Part shown: piece by piece, positions 8,112 through 15,658 of the stretch
Position numbering within the stretch: the stretch's first letter is position 1
Layout: each line of letters starts with the position of its first letter
Origin: Acidimicrobiaceae bacterium UBA7830
GTDB taxonomy: Bacteria; Actinomycetota; Acidimicrobiia; Acidimicrobiales; Ilumatobacteraceae
Length of the DNA: 26,970 nucleotides
NCBI GenBank assembly: GCA_002501485.1
Contig: DLTS01000044.1
Span: 1 to 26,970 of the forward strand
Direction: 5' to 3'
Notes under the pieces: model-generated
Told to the model about the DNA's origin: nothing
Database searches by the model: none
The model's input: only the letters and a program-made list of their open reading frames with translations
Translations under genes and position numbers: made by a program

Positions 8112-8165
8112 TGTGAGATTCAGTGGGTTAGCCTCACAAGCATCTTGGTCGCCAATGAACCAAGA
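8112..8165 (+). promoter_or_regulatory. structured 5' leader of the cold-shock gene
   Basis: Two hairpins can be drawn between the divergent starts. TGTGAG (8112-8117) pairs with CTCACA (8133-8138), and TCTTGGT (8143-8149) pairs with ACCAAGA (8159-8165) around a 9-nt loop. The second ends 23 nt before the csp ATG, close to the ribosome-binding region. Leader structures that switch with temperature are known for cspA genes. This one is an inference from pairing alone. Confidence 0.4.
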
Positions 8166-8188
8166 CCTACGAAAGTGAGTACCCCGAT

Positions 8189-8389
8189 ATGCCAAAAGGC
8201 ACCGTTAAGTTCTTCAATGACCAGAAGGGCTTCGGGTTTATCAGCCGCGACGGCCAGGAAGACCTGTTCGTTCACTTCTCAAACATCATCGGCTCAGGTC
8301 GTCGTACCTTGGTTGATGGTCAAGAGGTTGAGTTCGAGGTGGGCGAAGGACGTAAAGGTCCTGAGGCCGTCGACGTCAAAGCTGTCTGA
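8189..8389 (+). CDS. csp: cold-shock protein, CspA family
   Basis: This 66-residue single cold-shock domain binds single-stranded RNA/DNA and acts as an RNA chaperone. The RNP1 motif KGFGFI and the RNP2 motif LFVHF are intact, as is the N-terminal GTVKFFN strand. Length and composition match CspA-type proteins over their full extent. The gene is monocistronic: it is preceded by about 140 bp of non-coding leader with pairing potential and followed within 50 bp by a strong intrinsic terminator. Cold or growth-phase regulation is likely but not demonstrated. Confidence 0.95.
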   Translation: MPKGTVKFFNDQKGFGFISRDGQEDLFVHFSNIIGSGRRTLVDGQEVEFEVGEGRKGPEAVDVKAV

Positions 8390-8433
8390 CCGATCCAGAA
8401 ACGTGTCTTCGGGGTAACCCGAAAGATCGAGTG

Positions 8434-8461
8434 AGAGTCCGCCCTTTCGGGCGGACTCTTT
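8434..8461 (+). terminator. intrinsic terminator of csp
   Basis: A perfect 10-bp GC-rich stem, GAGTCCGCCC (8435-8444), pairs with GGGCGGACTC (8449-8458) around a TTTC loop and is followed by TTT. It is the clearest rho-independent terminator in the window. Confidence 0.88.
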
Positions 8462-8463
8462 CG

Positions 8464-8625
8464 CGTGTGGGTGCTGGTGCCCAACTCAACAAGTGCATCG
8501 TTGACAAAAACGTTGTGATTCAACCAAATGAACGGGTTGGCTTCGACCATGAACTCGATCGCCAGCGGTATCACGTGTCAGAGCACGGCATCGTTGTCAT
8601 TCAAAAAGAAAAGCGCTTCAACTGA
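8464..8625 (+). pseudogene. orphan C-terminal fragment of glucose-1-phosphate adenylyltransferase (glgC remnant)
   Basis: About 52 codons ending at TGA 8623-8625 encode GAGAQLNKCIVDKNVVI, then GFDHELDRQRYHVSEHGIVV. This matches the last beta-helix turn and C-terminal tail of GlgC (ADP-glucose pyrophosphorylase), where the IDKNV...IG.d...DR.R.HVSE.GIVVV pattern is diagnostic. No N-terminal nucleotidyltransferase domain is present, and the match starts directly after the csp terminator. The frame upstream merely reads through the terminator stem. The fragment is probably the scar of an insertion, deletion or recombination that removed the rest of glgC. An assembly join is the alternative. The tail lacks drift such as stops, suggesting a recent event. 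Confidence 0.7.
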
Positions 8626-8640
8626 CGCGTGTCAGCGATT

Positions 8641-9789
8641 TCAGAAACGCTTCGAGACACGAAGCATGAGGAGGCCGCCAACTGCCATTGTGATGGCAGT
8701 TATCGTCCACATCATCGAATAGCCGGAGCGTTCGATAATTGCTCCCGCTGTGAGCGGTGCAATAAAGACACCGAGATACACGCCGGTTTGAGTAACGCCC
8801 GTTGCCGAAGCAGCATTCCCCTCGTTCGCTCGAACAACTCCAAAGTTCAAAAAGACCGGCCAGATCCAGCCCCCAGAGAACGCAATCAGTGTTGCGATGA
8901 TGTGAATCGGCGCACTCCGGCTCGTGAGACCGATCGCTCCGATAGCGCCACCGAACACCATGGCACCAGCAATCACAAACGGGTGCCACGACATCCGGTC
9001 AAGTTGCATCCCCCAGCCAACACGAATGGCAATGCCGAGTGCAGCCCCAATCGACAGCATGAGACCGGCAGCTCCTTTTCCGAGGCCAGCGTCAACACCA
9101 GACTCAACCACCCACGCATTGAGAGCCCCGGCACCAAACGACAAAAACATGGCGGCCACACCGGCAATGACCAGGGCGTTCAACGGTGACTGAGATGAAG
9201 CCTTCTGGGTGGTGAGCTGCGGCGCTGAACTCGAAATAGTCTGCTGTACCCCAACAAGTGCAATGAGGGCAACCGTCGCAGCTACGACGAACGCCCAACG
9301 CCATCCGAGTGTCAGCGCGATCGCTGGGACGGCAACCCCACTCAGCATGGAAGCTGCAGGCATGCCTGATTGTTTGACCGCAAGTGCAAGACCTAACCGA
9401 GGAAGTCCGGCTTGAGTGAGCCCAAGGTTGACAGCGGTCTGGGCGGCAGCGTTGCAGAGCCCTGCGATCGCAAGAAACGCGAGGAGGTATCCGAACTCGT
9501 TTGCAAACAGCGCAATGCAAAGGTCAACGACAGCCGCACCGAGAAGGGCAAGCGTGAGTTGACGGCGTGGTCCGATGATCTGGGCGAGCCGACCGAGCAC
9601 GATCGAACCTGCAGTTGCCGCAAGGAAATACGTGCTCATTGCCCAGCCGTAACGGCCCTCGGCGACGCCGAACTCACCTCTGATCTGAACCGATAGACCA
9701 CCGACCAAAAACCCCGGTAGAGCGACCGATACCGCAGCAGCGATTGCGACAGCAATCACCGTGTTAGGAGAATGCGACGAGTGGCTCAT
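8641..9789 (-). CDS. MFS transporter
   Basis: The product is a roughly 382-residue, twelve-helix major facilitator superfamily permease. It has repeated hydrophobic spans, an RxGR-like loop between the early helices (GRLAQIIGPRRQLTLA) and a corresponding GWGMQLDRMSWHPF loop at the start of the second half. Substrate is unknown. The family resemblance is to the CynX/NNP-like and sugar/drug efflux groups, without a clear subgroup. The ATG at 9789 is preferred over a TTG two codons upstream. Neither has a strong Shine-Dalgarno site. It follows the LLM oxidoreductase on the same strand with about 50 bp between. Confidence 0.85.
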   Translation of the reverse strand: MSHSSHSPNTVIAVAIAAAVSVALPGFLVGGLSVQIRGEFGVAEGRYGWAMSTYFLAATAGSIVLGRLAQIIGPRRQLTLALLGAAVVDLCIALFANEFGYLLAFLAIAGLCNAAAQTAVNLGLTQAGLPRLGLALAVKQSGMPAASMLSGVAVPAIALTLGWRWAFVVAATVALIALVGVQQTISSSAPQLTTQKASSQSPLNALVIAGVAAMFLSFGAGALNAWVVESGVDAGLGKGAAGLMLSIGAALGIAIRVGWGMQLDRMSWHPFVIAGAMVFGGAIGAIGLTSRSAPIHIIATLIAFSGGWIWPVFLNFGVVRANEGNAASATGVTQTGVYLGVFIAPLTAGAIIERSGYSMMWTITAITMAVGGLLMLRVSKRF

Positions 9790-9842
9790 GGGCAAAGAGA
9801 GGCGCGGACGTTTCGTAGATGCATCGGTGAAATCGTCTTTTC

Positions 9843-10784
9843 TCAGCTTCCCGAGAGTGCTGCAACCACCGGAGCGAACGCTTCGGCTTCATCAGGTCCA
9901 ACGATGACGTAGCTGAATCCCCACCGTTCACGGCGGGCAATGAGCTCTTCAGCAAGCTTTGATGGTGGGCCAACGAGAGCGAAGGGTGACTCCGAGATCA
10001 CCGAAGTTGGCGATCCAGTGAATGCTGCGATGCCCTCCAGTGCGGCATCGACATCATCGGTCACCGACACAAGGAATGCTCGAATATTCATCTCAATGTG
10101 ATCGAGACGGTCACCTGCGGCAGCGCGCACAACGTCGACTTTTTCATCAGTCGCCTCAGCCGTCATCGAGTCGAACGTCGACTGGTCAACCGCGCCCGAG
10201 GTCAAGGTTGCGTTAATACCGACAATGTCTGCTTGTTGCGCCGCGATCTTCAGCATGCGCGGACCTCCTCCACCGATGAGGACCGGAGGACAGGGGCTCT
10301 GGATCGGCTTTGGGAAGCCGTCATAGTCCGAAATGGTGTAGTGCGCACCTTCGTAAGAAAACGCGCTATCGCTCATTGCGCCACGAATGATGTCAAGACC
10401 CTCAAGGAAACGATCGATGCGCACTCCTGGTCGATCGTACGGAATCCCAGATCGTTCATAATCGGTTGCCATCCATCCGGCGCCAAGGCCGATATCGAGA
10501 CGCCCACCGGAAAGCACATCGATGGTCGCTAACTCTTTTGCGAGCACGACTGGATGCTTATAGTCGTTATCGAAAACTAGCGCTCCGACACGAATAGTTG
10601 ACGTCGCATCAGCAACAGCTTGCAGAGCAGGAATCGGTGCGAGTTGCTCATCAAAATGATCTGGCATCGTTACGACTGCATAGCCGAGTTCTTCGTATCG
10701 GCGAGCATTCGTGACCCATGATGCAGCATCGTCACCATTACGAACTTGAACACCGAACCGAAAAGGACGTTGAGGCATCGTCAT
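9843..10784 (-). CDS. LLM-class F420-dependent oxidoreductase
   Basis: The product is 313 residues with the luciferase-like TIM-barrel pattern: RFGVQVRN strand, YEELGYAVVTMPDHF, IRVGALVFDNDYKHPVVLAKELATIDVLSGGRL (shown in pieces in the family profile) and GLGAGWMATDYERSG. It best resembles the actinobacterial F420-dependent subfamily rather than FMN luciferases, since the ALVFDNDYKHP segment and the tail SYVIVGPDEAEAFAPVVAAL are typical of that group. The reaction is likely a hydride transfer to or from coenzyme F420 on an unknown substrate. A GAGGAG element lies 13 nt before ATG 10784, and an internal ATG two codons later is an alternative start. Confidence 0.86.
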   Translation of the reverse strand: MTMPQRPFRFGVQVRNGDDAASWVTNARRYEELGYAVVTMPDHFDEQLAPIPALQAVADATSTIRVGALVFDNDYKHPVVLAKELATIDVLSGGRLDIGLGAGWMATDYERSGIPYDRPGVRIDRFLEGLDIIRGAMSDSAFSYEGAHYTISDYDGFPKPIQSPCPPVLIGGGGPRMLKIAAQQADIVGINATLTSGAVDQSTFDSMTAEATDEKVDVVRAAAGDRLDHIEMNIRAFLVSVTDDVDAALEGIAAFTGSPTSVISESPFALVGPPSKLAEELIARRERWGFSYVIVGPDEAEAFAPVVAALSGS

Positions 10785-10801
10785 ACGTGTTGTCTATCTC
10801 C

Positions 10802-10820
10802 TCGCAGACAAAATCTGCGA
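10802..10820. repeat. short hairpin between VOC pseudogene and LLM gene
   Basis: TCGCAGA (10802-10808) and TCTGCGA (10814-10820) form a 7-bp inverted repeat with a 5-nt loop. It lies 18-36 bp upstream of the LLM gene start and 40 bp past the pseudogene stop. Without a T-tract it is ambiguous between an operator and a weak terminator. Confidence 0.3.
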
Positions 10821-10859
10821 ATTCGCTCAGTCACTTGCAACTTGGCAATCCAGATCCCG

Positions 10860-11264
10860 TCACATCCAATCAGAGAACAGGTTATGAACAATTTCCCACG
10901 AGTGTCCGTCGAGGTCAGCCACATAGCCTGAATAGCCTCGCAACCGAGTTAGTCCTGGCTGCTTCACAACAGTTGCTCCTGCCTCAGTGGATTTCTGGAA
11001 GACCCGGTCAACATCTTCAGGAGTTGGCTCGTTGTGGGCCAGACTCTGCCCCTAAAACCCTGAGCCATCAGACGCTGGCAAACCCGCGTCATCTGCGAGA
11101 TCATCCCAGCCGAACAGCCGAAGAACCAAGCCCTTGGGTTCGAAAAATGCAACCTCTCCTTGCTCACTGGCGGCGGTCCATCCGATGCGCACTTAGAACG
11201 CTGTCGCCCGACCAACATCTCGCACAACCAGTGCGATCAGAGAAACCTTTGGCTTCACCGCCAT
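10860..11264 (-). pseudogene. VOC/glyoxalase-family protein, interrupted by two in-frame stop codons
   Basis: One reading frame of 135 codons from ATG 11264 to TGA 10860-10862 encodes a complete VOC (glyoxalase/bleomycin-resistance) protein. It begins VSLIALVVRDVGRATAF and contains VAFFEPKGLVLRLFGWDDL, EDVDRVFQKSTEAGATVV and the final GYVADLDGHSWEIVHN strand. The frame contains TAA at codon 24 (11193-11195), where the family has the tyrosine of an FY motif, and TAG at codon 71 (11052-11054). No indel is present. Two nonsense changes in an otherwise frame-intact gene indicate a young pseudogene. The last metal-ligand region (HSWEIVHN) is preserved. Confidence 0.82.
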
Positions 11265-11338
11265 TGATTACCGAGCCCGACCGTTGTTTGGGAACCCATG
11301 ACGGCACACCGTAGGGGCAGGTCATTACGCTCAATGGG

Positions 11339-13546
11339 GTGGAAAGATCTGGATGGGCGGTGCGACTTGGCGTCATCATCGTCTCGGGCGCGCTGCTGAT
11401 AACTGCAGTCACCATCGGCATCGCTCCGCGGCTATGGCGAATTGCGAATGCGCATTCAGAAGAGCCGGTGGCGCTGCCCGACTTTATTCCGCTTTCGCAA
11501 CGCAGCTATGTCTACGACGCCGTAGGAAACGAAATTGCGGTTTATGAACTCGAAAACATACAGCCCGTCTCATTTGGCGACATTCCAGAGCACGTCATTC
11601 AGGCATTCGTAGCTGTCGAAGACAACGAATTTTGGGTGCATCACGGCGTTAACGCGCGGTCGTTCATTCGAGCACTGCTGTCGAACTTCGCGTCCGATGC
11701 TCCTCGCCAAGGGGCTTCAACGATCACCATGCAAGTCGTCAAGAACGACTTCATGGCTGGGTTTGAGCGCAACGGTCGTTACAAACTGCTGCAACTGACT
11801 TACGCAGTACGGCTTGAGAAAGAACGCTCGAAAGAAGAAATCATGGAGCGCTACCTGAACACGGTGTTCTTTGGAAATAACTCCTACGGAATTGCAGCTG
11901 CTGCCGAAACGTATTTCGGGAAATTTGTCCACGAACTCACTTTCCCGGAATCAGCCTTCCTTGCTGGACTTGTGCGAGCCCCTACCAGCTACGACCCGAT
12001 CAATCGCCCTGAACGAAGCCGTGCGCGCTTTGCCCAGGTAGTCGACCGACTCGTTGAAGATGAGTTGCTCACCGAAGACGAAGCCATCGAAGTGTCTGAA
12101 ACATTTGTTATTCCAGAACGTGTGAACCAAATTCCAACACGAGATGTCGAACGAACTTACTTTTCAGAAACAGTCCGGGATCTGCTCCTTAATGGCTCGG
12201 ACATTCTCGGTGACACGTACGAAGAGCGCTATACGGCTTTATACCGCGGGGGTCTTCGTATCTACACAACTCTTGACCCCGACCTTCAAGCTGCCGCAGA
12301 AACCGCGCGAAACGAGTTACCTGACACCACCGAGGGCTTTGACGCTGCATTGACCTCCATTGAAAATGAAACAGGAGCGGTGCGCGCACTCGTTGGAGGA
12401 CGAGGTTTCGTACCGAAACAGAATGAGGTCAACCTTGCACTTGCGCCGAGTCAGACAGGCTCAAGCATCAAAATTTTTATTCTTGCTGCGGCTATTCAGG
12501 CTGGGGCCCAACCCAATGACGTCATTGATGGAACGCGCCCGTGTGTGCTTCCCAACCCTGGAGACAACCTTGAACCTGAGTTCATCATTACAGATGGTGT
12601 GAGCGGTGGCATTGCGACACTCGCCGAGCACACCTACCGTTCGATAAATTGCGCGTTTGCTCGGCTGTCGCAAATTGTGGGTCTCGATCGAGTTGTTGAC
12701 ACGACCTACCGAATGGCTGCGTCTGACTTCTTGCGTCCAGATCTACCTGAGAGTGTGAGAGAACCGTTGAGGCCGTATGCGAGTTTTGCAACTGGAGCAA
12801 ACGAGATGAGCACCCTCGATATGGCCTCAGGAATGCAGTCAATTGCGAACGAGGGTGTTCACCACGAGCCGTACTTCATCGAGAAAGTTGATGACTCTGA
12901 GGGTCGACGCCTTTACACCCATCAAAGCGATCCCGAACGAGTGCTCGAGAGCGGGGCTGCACTCACCACCATCGACACGATGAAAGCTACTCTCACCACT
13001 GGTACGGCTCGCCGCGAACTCGCAGAATTTGCACAACTCATTCCGGCAGCCGGCAAGACCGGCACACAGCAAAACAACTACGCCGCATGGTTTGTTGGGG
13101 CATCAACCCACCTTTCAACCGCAGTCATGGTGCGAGATCCCGACCGGTACACCTCAATGGTGAACATCCCGGAGTTCGTCGAGGCAGGCGTGCCGCTAGT
13201 TCGAGGTGGAACCTTCCCTGCTCGAATCTGGGGGACCTACATGCAATCTGCTCACTCTGGCATCACCGTCACCGATTGGCCAGCGCCACCACCACTTCGG
13301 GGTCCTGCTGAACGACTGTATTTGCCGGGTACCGAATGCCCATCAATCATTGTTGGTTTCGAGACACCAACGACTACGACAACCACTCCTGATGCACCCG
13401 AAGAGATACTGGATTCTGAGCCAATAGAGCCCGTTCCGATACTTGAAGAGGTTCCCACAGGAACAACAATTGCCCCGGGAGTGATCGATCCGTACGCCGA
13501 GATGCCATCGGTACCTGCGGACGCGTATGTTGTTCCATGTGAGTGA
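11339..13546 (+). CDS. class A penicillin-binding protein (transglycosylase/transpeptidase)
   Basis: This 735-residue bifunctional peptidoglycan synthase has an N-terminal membrane anchor at about residues 8-30. The GT51 glycosyltransferase domain follows, with the catalytic glutamate E94 in VEDNEFWVHHG, the RQGASTITMQ motif at 123-132 and the ERYLNTVFFGNNSYG motif. The transpeptidase domain has S375-x-x-K378 (GSSIK), S435-I-N437 and K573-T-G-T576. It polymerises glycan strands from lipid II and cross-links stems outside the membrane. The C-terminal tail (about 650-735) is Thr/Pro/Glu-rich with a run of threonines and no PASTA domain. Translation starts at GTG 11339. The final 20 bp overlap the next gene. 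Confidence 0.94.
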   Translation: MERSGWAVRLGVIIVSGALLITAVTIGIAPRLWRIANAHSEEPVALPDFIPLSQRSYVYDAVGNEIAVYELENIQPVSFGDIPEHVIQAFVAVEDNEFWVHHGVNARSFIRALLSNFASDAPRQGASTITMQVVKNDFMAGFERNGRYKLLQLTYAVRLEKERSKEEIMERYLNTVFFGNNSYGIAAAAETYFGKFVHELTFPESAFLAGLVRAPTSYDPINRPERSRARFAQVVDRLVEDELLTEDEAIEVSETFVIPERVNQIPTRDVERTYFSETVRDLLLNGSDILGDTYEERYTALYRGGLRIYTTLDPDLQAAAETARNELPDTTEGFDAALTSIENETGAVRALVGGRGFVPKQNEVNLALAPSQTGSSIKIFILAAAIQAGAQPNDVIDGTRPCVLPNPGDNLEPEFIITDGVSGGIATLAEHTYRSINCAFARLSQIVGLDRVVDTTYRMAASDFLRPDLPESVREPLRPYASFATGANEMSTLDMASGMQSIANEGVHHEPYFIEKVDDSEGRRLYTHQSDPERVLESGAALTTIDTMKATLTTGTARRELAEFAQLIPAAGKTGTQQNNYAAWFVGASTHLSTAVMVRDPDRYTSMVNIPEFVEAGVPLVRGGTFPARIWGTYMQSAHSGITVTDWPAPPPLRGPAERLYLPGTECPSIIVGFETPTTTTTTPDAPEEILDSEPIEPVPILEEVPTGTTIAPGVIDPYAEMPSVPADAYVVPCE

Positions 13547-14276
13547 CGCCGAATCTGCTTCCGATGCTTCGAACAACGTTGGACAGCTACTTCTTCAATT
13601 GCAGGGTCTCGACACTGCAGCAGATCAAGCGCAACACCGGAAAGCCAATCTTGCCGAACGAGAGACATTGAAATCTGTGGCGGAGTCTGTCATCGCATGG
13701 GAGAAGCGCTGCACCGAACTCACAGCGTTCATCACGAGTAGCGAAGATGCAATTGCCCGCGCAGAACAGCAGTCTGGTGAGGTTGACGCAAAACGTTCAC
13801 GACTGCGCGAGCAACTCAAGACGGTCATCGCACCGCGTGAAGCTGAAGCCCTGCAGCGCGAGATAGCGGTCCTTGACGAGGAACGATCAACTCTCGACGA
13901 AGAAGCGCTCATCAAGATGGATGAACAGTCGTCGGCTGAAGACGAGTTGTCGGCATTGCAGGCGAAGGAGGCCGATTTGCGAGAGCAGGCATCTACTGCG
14001 ACGACGGCCTTAGCTGAGGTGGAGGCAGCTATTGACGCCGGGCTCGTTGAAATCGGTTCACACAGAGAGCAGCTTGTCTCCGCACTTCCCCAGGCGCTCG
14101 TCGGCCGATACGTACACGTGCGTGCCAAGCTTGGTGTCGCCGCAGCAATGCTCACCGGCAGCCAGTGCGAAGGATGCCACCTCGATCTTTCCCCGGCTGA
14201 AGTTGATGATGTCCGACGCTCACCTGCAGACGTCATCCCCGACTGCCCACAATGCGGCAGATTGCTCGTGCGCTGA
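13527..14276 (+). CDS. C4-type zinc-ribbon, coiled-coil protein (PF02591-like)
   Basis: The product is 249 residues. Residues about 20-180 are a long heptad-rich coiled-coil hairpin (repeated E/R/L/A runs such as EALQREIAVLDEERSTLDEE). The C-terminus is a zinc ribbon with two CxxC pairs, QCEGCHLDL and DCPQCGRLL. This is the architecture of actinobacterial Rv2229c-like and chlamydial CT398/HP0958-like proteins, whose roles (chaperone or nucleic-acid tether) are poorly settled. In actinobacteria the gene is often followed by an RNase H/phosphatase gene, and here a histidine phosphatase follows one gene later. The start overlaps the PBP gene by 20 bp. A GTG at 13539 is an alternative. Confidence 0.85.
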   Translation: MLFHVSDAESASDASNNVGQLLLQLQGLDTAADQAQHRKANLAERETLKSVAESVIAWEKRCTELTAFITSSEDAIARAEQQSGEVDAKRSRLREQLKTVIAPREAEALQREIAVLDEERSTLDEEALIKMDEQSSAEDELSALQAKEADLREQASTATTALAEVEAAIDAGLVEIGSHREQLVSALPQALVGRYVHVRAKLGVAAAMLTGSQCEGCHLDLSPAEVDDVRRSPADVIPDCPQCGRLLVR

Positions 14277-14752
14277 TGCTGTTCTGGTACGCCGCCACCG
14301 CAGTGCTCGTCATTCACTACGTCTTCTCCGACCCCCATTTCGACTACCGAATGTTGATTGTCGGTTCGACTGTCCCTGTTATTGGTGACATCACGGGAGG
14401 GTGGCTATCGGCACTCAACTCGATCACCATCGCAGTAGCTGCGCTCATCGGAGTGATGGCGATCACTATCGGTCGACGCCTAAGTCGGCGATTCCTCTTA
14501 GGGCTGCCCATCGGATTCTTGCTGCACTCTGTGTTTGGAGCGTCATGGGCAACAAACGACGTGTTTTGGTGGCCGTTCGGAGGTATTGACCTCAGCGGGT
14601 CTGATGCGGCCATAACGACTCGCGGTATCACGCCTCTTGTGCTCGAGATCGCCGGCGTCGGGTTAACGGTCTGGATTGTTAAGAGAAACCAACTGCAATC
14701 GTGGGAACAGCTGCGATCGTGGAGTCGAGACGGAAAGCTGACCTTTCAATGA
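14276..14752 (+). CDS. hypothetical multi-pass membrane protein with metal-dependent-hydrolase-like topology
   Basis: The protein has 158 residues and about four transmembrane spans. It is hydrophobic from the start (MLFWYAATAVLVIHYVF), with SALNSITIAVAALIGVMAITI and LEIAGVGLTVWIVK among the later spans. A conserved-looking HSVFGASWATNDVFWWPF motif sits mid-protein, and HYVFSDPHFDYR sits near the N-terminus. Scattered His and Asp near membrane ends recall the YdjM/LexA-regulated membrane-hydrolase group, but I cannot assign a family with confidence. The ATG overlaps the TGA of the zinc-ribbon gene, and its own TGA overlaps the ATG of the phosphatase gene, which implies translational coupling within one operon. 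Confidence 0.7.
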   Translation: MLFWYAATAVLVIHYVFSDPHFDYRMLIVGSTVPVIGDITGGWLSALNSITIAVAALIGVMAITIGRRLSRRFLLGLPIGFLLHSVFGASWATNDVFWWPFGGIDLSGSDAAITTRGITPLVLEIAGVGLTVWIVKRNQLQSWEQLRSWSRDGKLTFQ

Positions 14753-15333
14753 TTATCTTGGTGCGCCACGGCAGAACCGAACTCAATAGATCTCGCTGTT
14801 TACAAGGACGCGTCGACGCAACACTTGACGAGGTAGGCGAGCAGCAAGCCGACACGGTCGGCTCCTATCTGGCATCTCACCCCGAGGTGTCACGGATCAT
14901 TTCAAGCCCCCTACAACGGGCTCAACAAACAGCATCGCGAATTGCCCAGCACTTCGGGGGTTGGTCGGTTGACGTTGATGACCGTTGGATCGAAATCGAC
15001 TACGGCATCTATGACGGGCTGCCACTTGGAGATGTGCCGGCGGATGTTTGGAATTCGTGGCGCACCGACCCTGAGTTCACTCCTGAAGGCGGTGAGAGCT
15101 TCGCAGTTCTTCATCAACGAGTGCACGCAGCGTGTGAAGCACTCATCGAAGAAGCAACTACGACCGACGTCATCGTGGTGTCGCACGTGTCCCCGATGAA
15201 GTCAGCGTCCGCCTGGGCGCTTGGAGCCGACCCCTCGGTGTCGCACCGATCGCGTCTCGATCAAGCCGCAATATGTCGAATTGACGTCTCGGGCACACTG
15301 CCGGTTCTTGTCACGTTTAACGAAACCCTGTAA
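14749..15333 (+). CDS. histidine phosphatase family protein (CobC/phosphoglycerate-mutase-like)
   Basis: This 194-residue protein starts at ATG 14749, which overlaps the preceding stop as ATGA. The phosphohistidine motif LVRHGRTELN is at residues 4-13. The second arginine sits in SSPLQRAQQTA, the acid/base glutamate in EIDYGIYDGL, and the second histidine in VVSHVSPMKS. These are all the residues needed for a 2H-phosphatase. Members dephosphorylate alpha-ribazole phosphate, sugar phosphates or other small phosphoesters. The C-terminal segment (LDQAAICRIDVSG) matches the domain fused to RNase HI in Rv2228c-type proteins, but here no RNase H domain is attached. Its stop is 3 bp from the stop of the convergent SelW-like gene. 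Confidence 0.88.
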   Translation: MIILVRHGRTELNRSRCLQGRVDATLDEVGEQQADTVGSYLASHPEVSRIISSPLQRAQQTASRIAQHFGGWSVDVDDRWIEIDYGIYDGLPLGDVPADVWNSWRTDPEFTPEGGESFAVLHQRVHAACEALIEEATTTDVIVVSHVSPMKSASAWALGADPSVSHRSRLDQAAICRIDVSGTLPVLVTFNETL

Positions 15334-15336
15334 GCG

Positions 15337-15609
15337 TTACCCGCGTTCGTAACGAGGGGTGTCGTCGGGGAGATGAGCGGTGAAAAGCGAGAGCACCTCA
15401 CCTGGTTCGGCATGTCGGCCGGTATCTGCTTTGGAGTACAGCATCTCGTCGTTGACGATGACGTCGAAGACTCCAGCCGACCCTGTGATCAGCGTGAGGT
15501 CATCGATGAGATGTTGATAGTTGTGGATGAGATCGTGGGCCGCGCTCACGGCGCGGTCTGAATAGTCTCAAGGCACGCAATAGGTAATAGAGATGCGGTA
15601 TTTCTGCAT
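15337..15609 (-). CDS. SelW/Rdx-family protein with in-frame TGA at the CxxU position (probable selenoprotein)
   Basis: The minus strand reads MQKYRISITYCVPU, then 76 more residues to TAA at 15337-15339. The U is a TGA codon (15568-15570, codon 14). The full 90-residue product has the thioredoxin-like Rdx pattern: short strand, CxxU redox motif, helix, then TGSAGVFDVIVNDEMLYSK and TGRHAEPGEVLSLF. The last part corresponds to the GxFxVxvdg...GrfP family signature. Annotation that treats TGA as stop starts at GTG 15549 and loses the active site. SelW-like CxxU selenoproteins are established in bacteria and in marine metagenomes. A GC-rich hairpin follows the TGA at SECIS-compatible spacing. An upstream in-frame ATG (15633) is possible. 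No selABCD gene is present in the window. Confidence 0.82.
15540..15570 (-). promoter_or_regulatory. bacterial SECIS-like hairpin following the UGA codon
   Basis: Reading from the UGA (15570-15568), 11 nt are followed by CCGCGC (15556-15551), the loop CGUGA (15550-15546) and GCGCGG (15545-15540). This is a perfect six-GC-pair stem. The apical loop begins 17 nt after UGA and contains GU, in line with the known bacterial SECIS rules (loop about 16-37 nt downstream, G in the first two loop bases). It would recruit SelB. Confidence 0.7.
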
Positions 15610-15658
15610 GGCCTTGACCGTAGCAAGAACCATGCGACCGATGAGATGACGAGGTGGC

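Noticed and set aside
11052..11195. Recoding of TAA/TAG in the VOC gene (suppression or pyrrolysine)
   Set aside because: TAA and TAG end many intact genes here, neither stop is followed by a recoding structure that I could see, and two different codons would need recoding. Nonsense mutation is simpler.
15337..15549. A 70-residue protein starting at GTG 15549
   Set aside because: This start removes the first strand and the CxxU motif that the SelW family always has. The longer frame through TGA is the meaningful one.
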